20,381 nucleotides of DNA from a virus, in IMG/VR virus record IMGVR_UViG_3300046011_011965, positions 1 to 20,381 of that record. One strand, written 5' to 3'. The notes below the pieces were generated by a model. The model made no database searches, was not told the DNA's origin, and saw only the letters and a list, made by a program, of their open reading frames with translations. Within the stretch, counting starts at the first letter, position 1. Each line of letters begins with the position of its first letter. A program made the position numbers and the translations under genes. Positions 20,086-20,381 of the stretch are shown one piece after another.

Positions 20086-20381
20086 TGATTGAACATAGAT
20101 CACAACCATGGCACGGACGCTTTGATCACTGCGTGCGTTTCGTCATACCCGAAGCCGGCGTGCTGAGATATCTCGATCATAGACGCATCGATAAAGCTAT
20201 CAAGGTGCGTCGTGAGTGGGGCAAAAGGATGATGAGCAACCCTGGATCATGGGTGCTGGCCTGGCACAGAACACAGATCACCGATCAACATGTGGCAGAT
20301 CTGCATGCCATGTGCGATTTCTTGATCGCAGACTCTAGAGATCGCAAGATCATGATATCCGGGGACGTAGTACATGTCTAC
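20085..20381 (+). CDS. Conserved-looking phage protein, N-terminal part (runs off the window)
   Basis: The first 99 codons are open to the window edge. The start is in a TGATG overlap with the ClpA-like gene, so it is translationally coupled. The visible protein is basic and aromatic: HRSQPWHGRFDHCVRFVIPE, then a helical RRIDKAIKVRREWGKRMM, ITDQHVADLHAMCDFLIADS and a beta-like KIMISGDVVHVY. I recognise the style of a conserved T4-like phage hypothetical but no function. The segment is extremely rich in GATC (10 by my count). Confidence 0.65.
   Translation, partial: MIEHRSQPWHGRFDHCVRFVIPEAGVLRYLDHRRIDKAIKVRREWGKRMMSNPGSWVLAWHRTQITDQHVADLHAMCDFLIADSRDRKIMISGDVVHVY

Overview
The window looks like part of a T4-like myovirus genome of the marine/freshwater (cyanophage- and pelagiphage-type) branch, not bacterial chromosome. 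The evidence is a gp44-type sliding-clamp loader, a gp31-like co-chaperonin, PhoH, large virion proteins with putative-Ig repeats, a complete lysis cassette, tightly packed genes with ATGA/TAATG/TGATG overlaps, and TATAAATA-like late promoter boxes. The host should be Gram-negative, because a two-component spanin pair and a signal-peptide-bearing periplasmic binding protein are encoded. The Bug/TctC family of that binding protein is most expanded in Burkholderiales, which weakly suggests a betaproteobacterial host. All family names come from reading the translations; no search was run.

Layout. 1-111: tail end of an unidentified gene. 191-4075: virion module (86-aa, 881-aa and 293-aa structural proteins) behind a CTAAATA late promoter, closed by a clear hairpin terminator. 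4081-6466: conserved small phage genes, including a stand-alone piece of the DNA polymerase III alpha fold and the GroES/gp31-like protein. 6468-7394: clamp loader. 7387-8789: AT-rich radical-SAM gene with a coupled small gene. 8761-9525 (minus): PhoH. 9670-10753: two overlapping conserved genes of unknown function. 10781-11452: SGNH-hydrolase-like. 11421-11954 (minus): methyltransferase. 11949-12188: small membrane protein. 12166-12765: sulfotransferase-like gene interrupted by one in-frame TAA. 12776-13750: TctC/Bug solute-binding protein. 13752-14588: CysC-like kinase fused to an HxGH nucleotidyltransferase. 14620-16531: lysis cassette (M15 endolysin, i-spanin, lipoprotein o-spanin, small protein, holin candidate). 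16567-20085: DnaJ, peptide deformylase and a ClpA-like unfoldase. 20085-end: start of another gene. No gene-free stretch reaches 300 bases, and no tRNA, CRISPR array, insertion sequence or attachment site was seen.

How the parts fit. Two regulatory styles stand out. Genes behind (C/T)TAAATA have the box 26-30 bases before the start codon and carry Shine-Dalgarno sequences. Three other genes (9670, dnaJ at 16567, deformylase at 17361) have a promoter-like box so close that the predicted transcript begins at the start codon, and they lack a Shine-Dalgarno sequence. The strongest biological themes are a protein-handling set (co-chaperonin, DnaJ, deformylase, ClpA with an IGF ClpP-docking tripeptide) and an accessory block (radical SAM, SGNH, methyltransferase, sulfotransferase-like, TctC, CysC-nucleotidyltransferase) placed between conserved phage modules.
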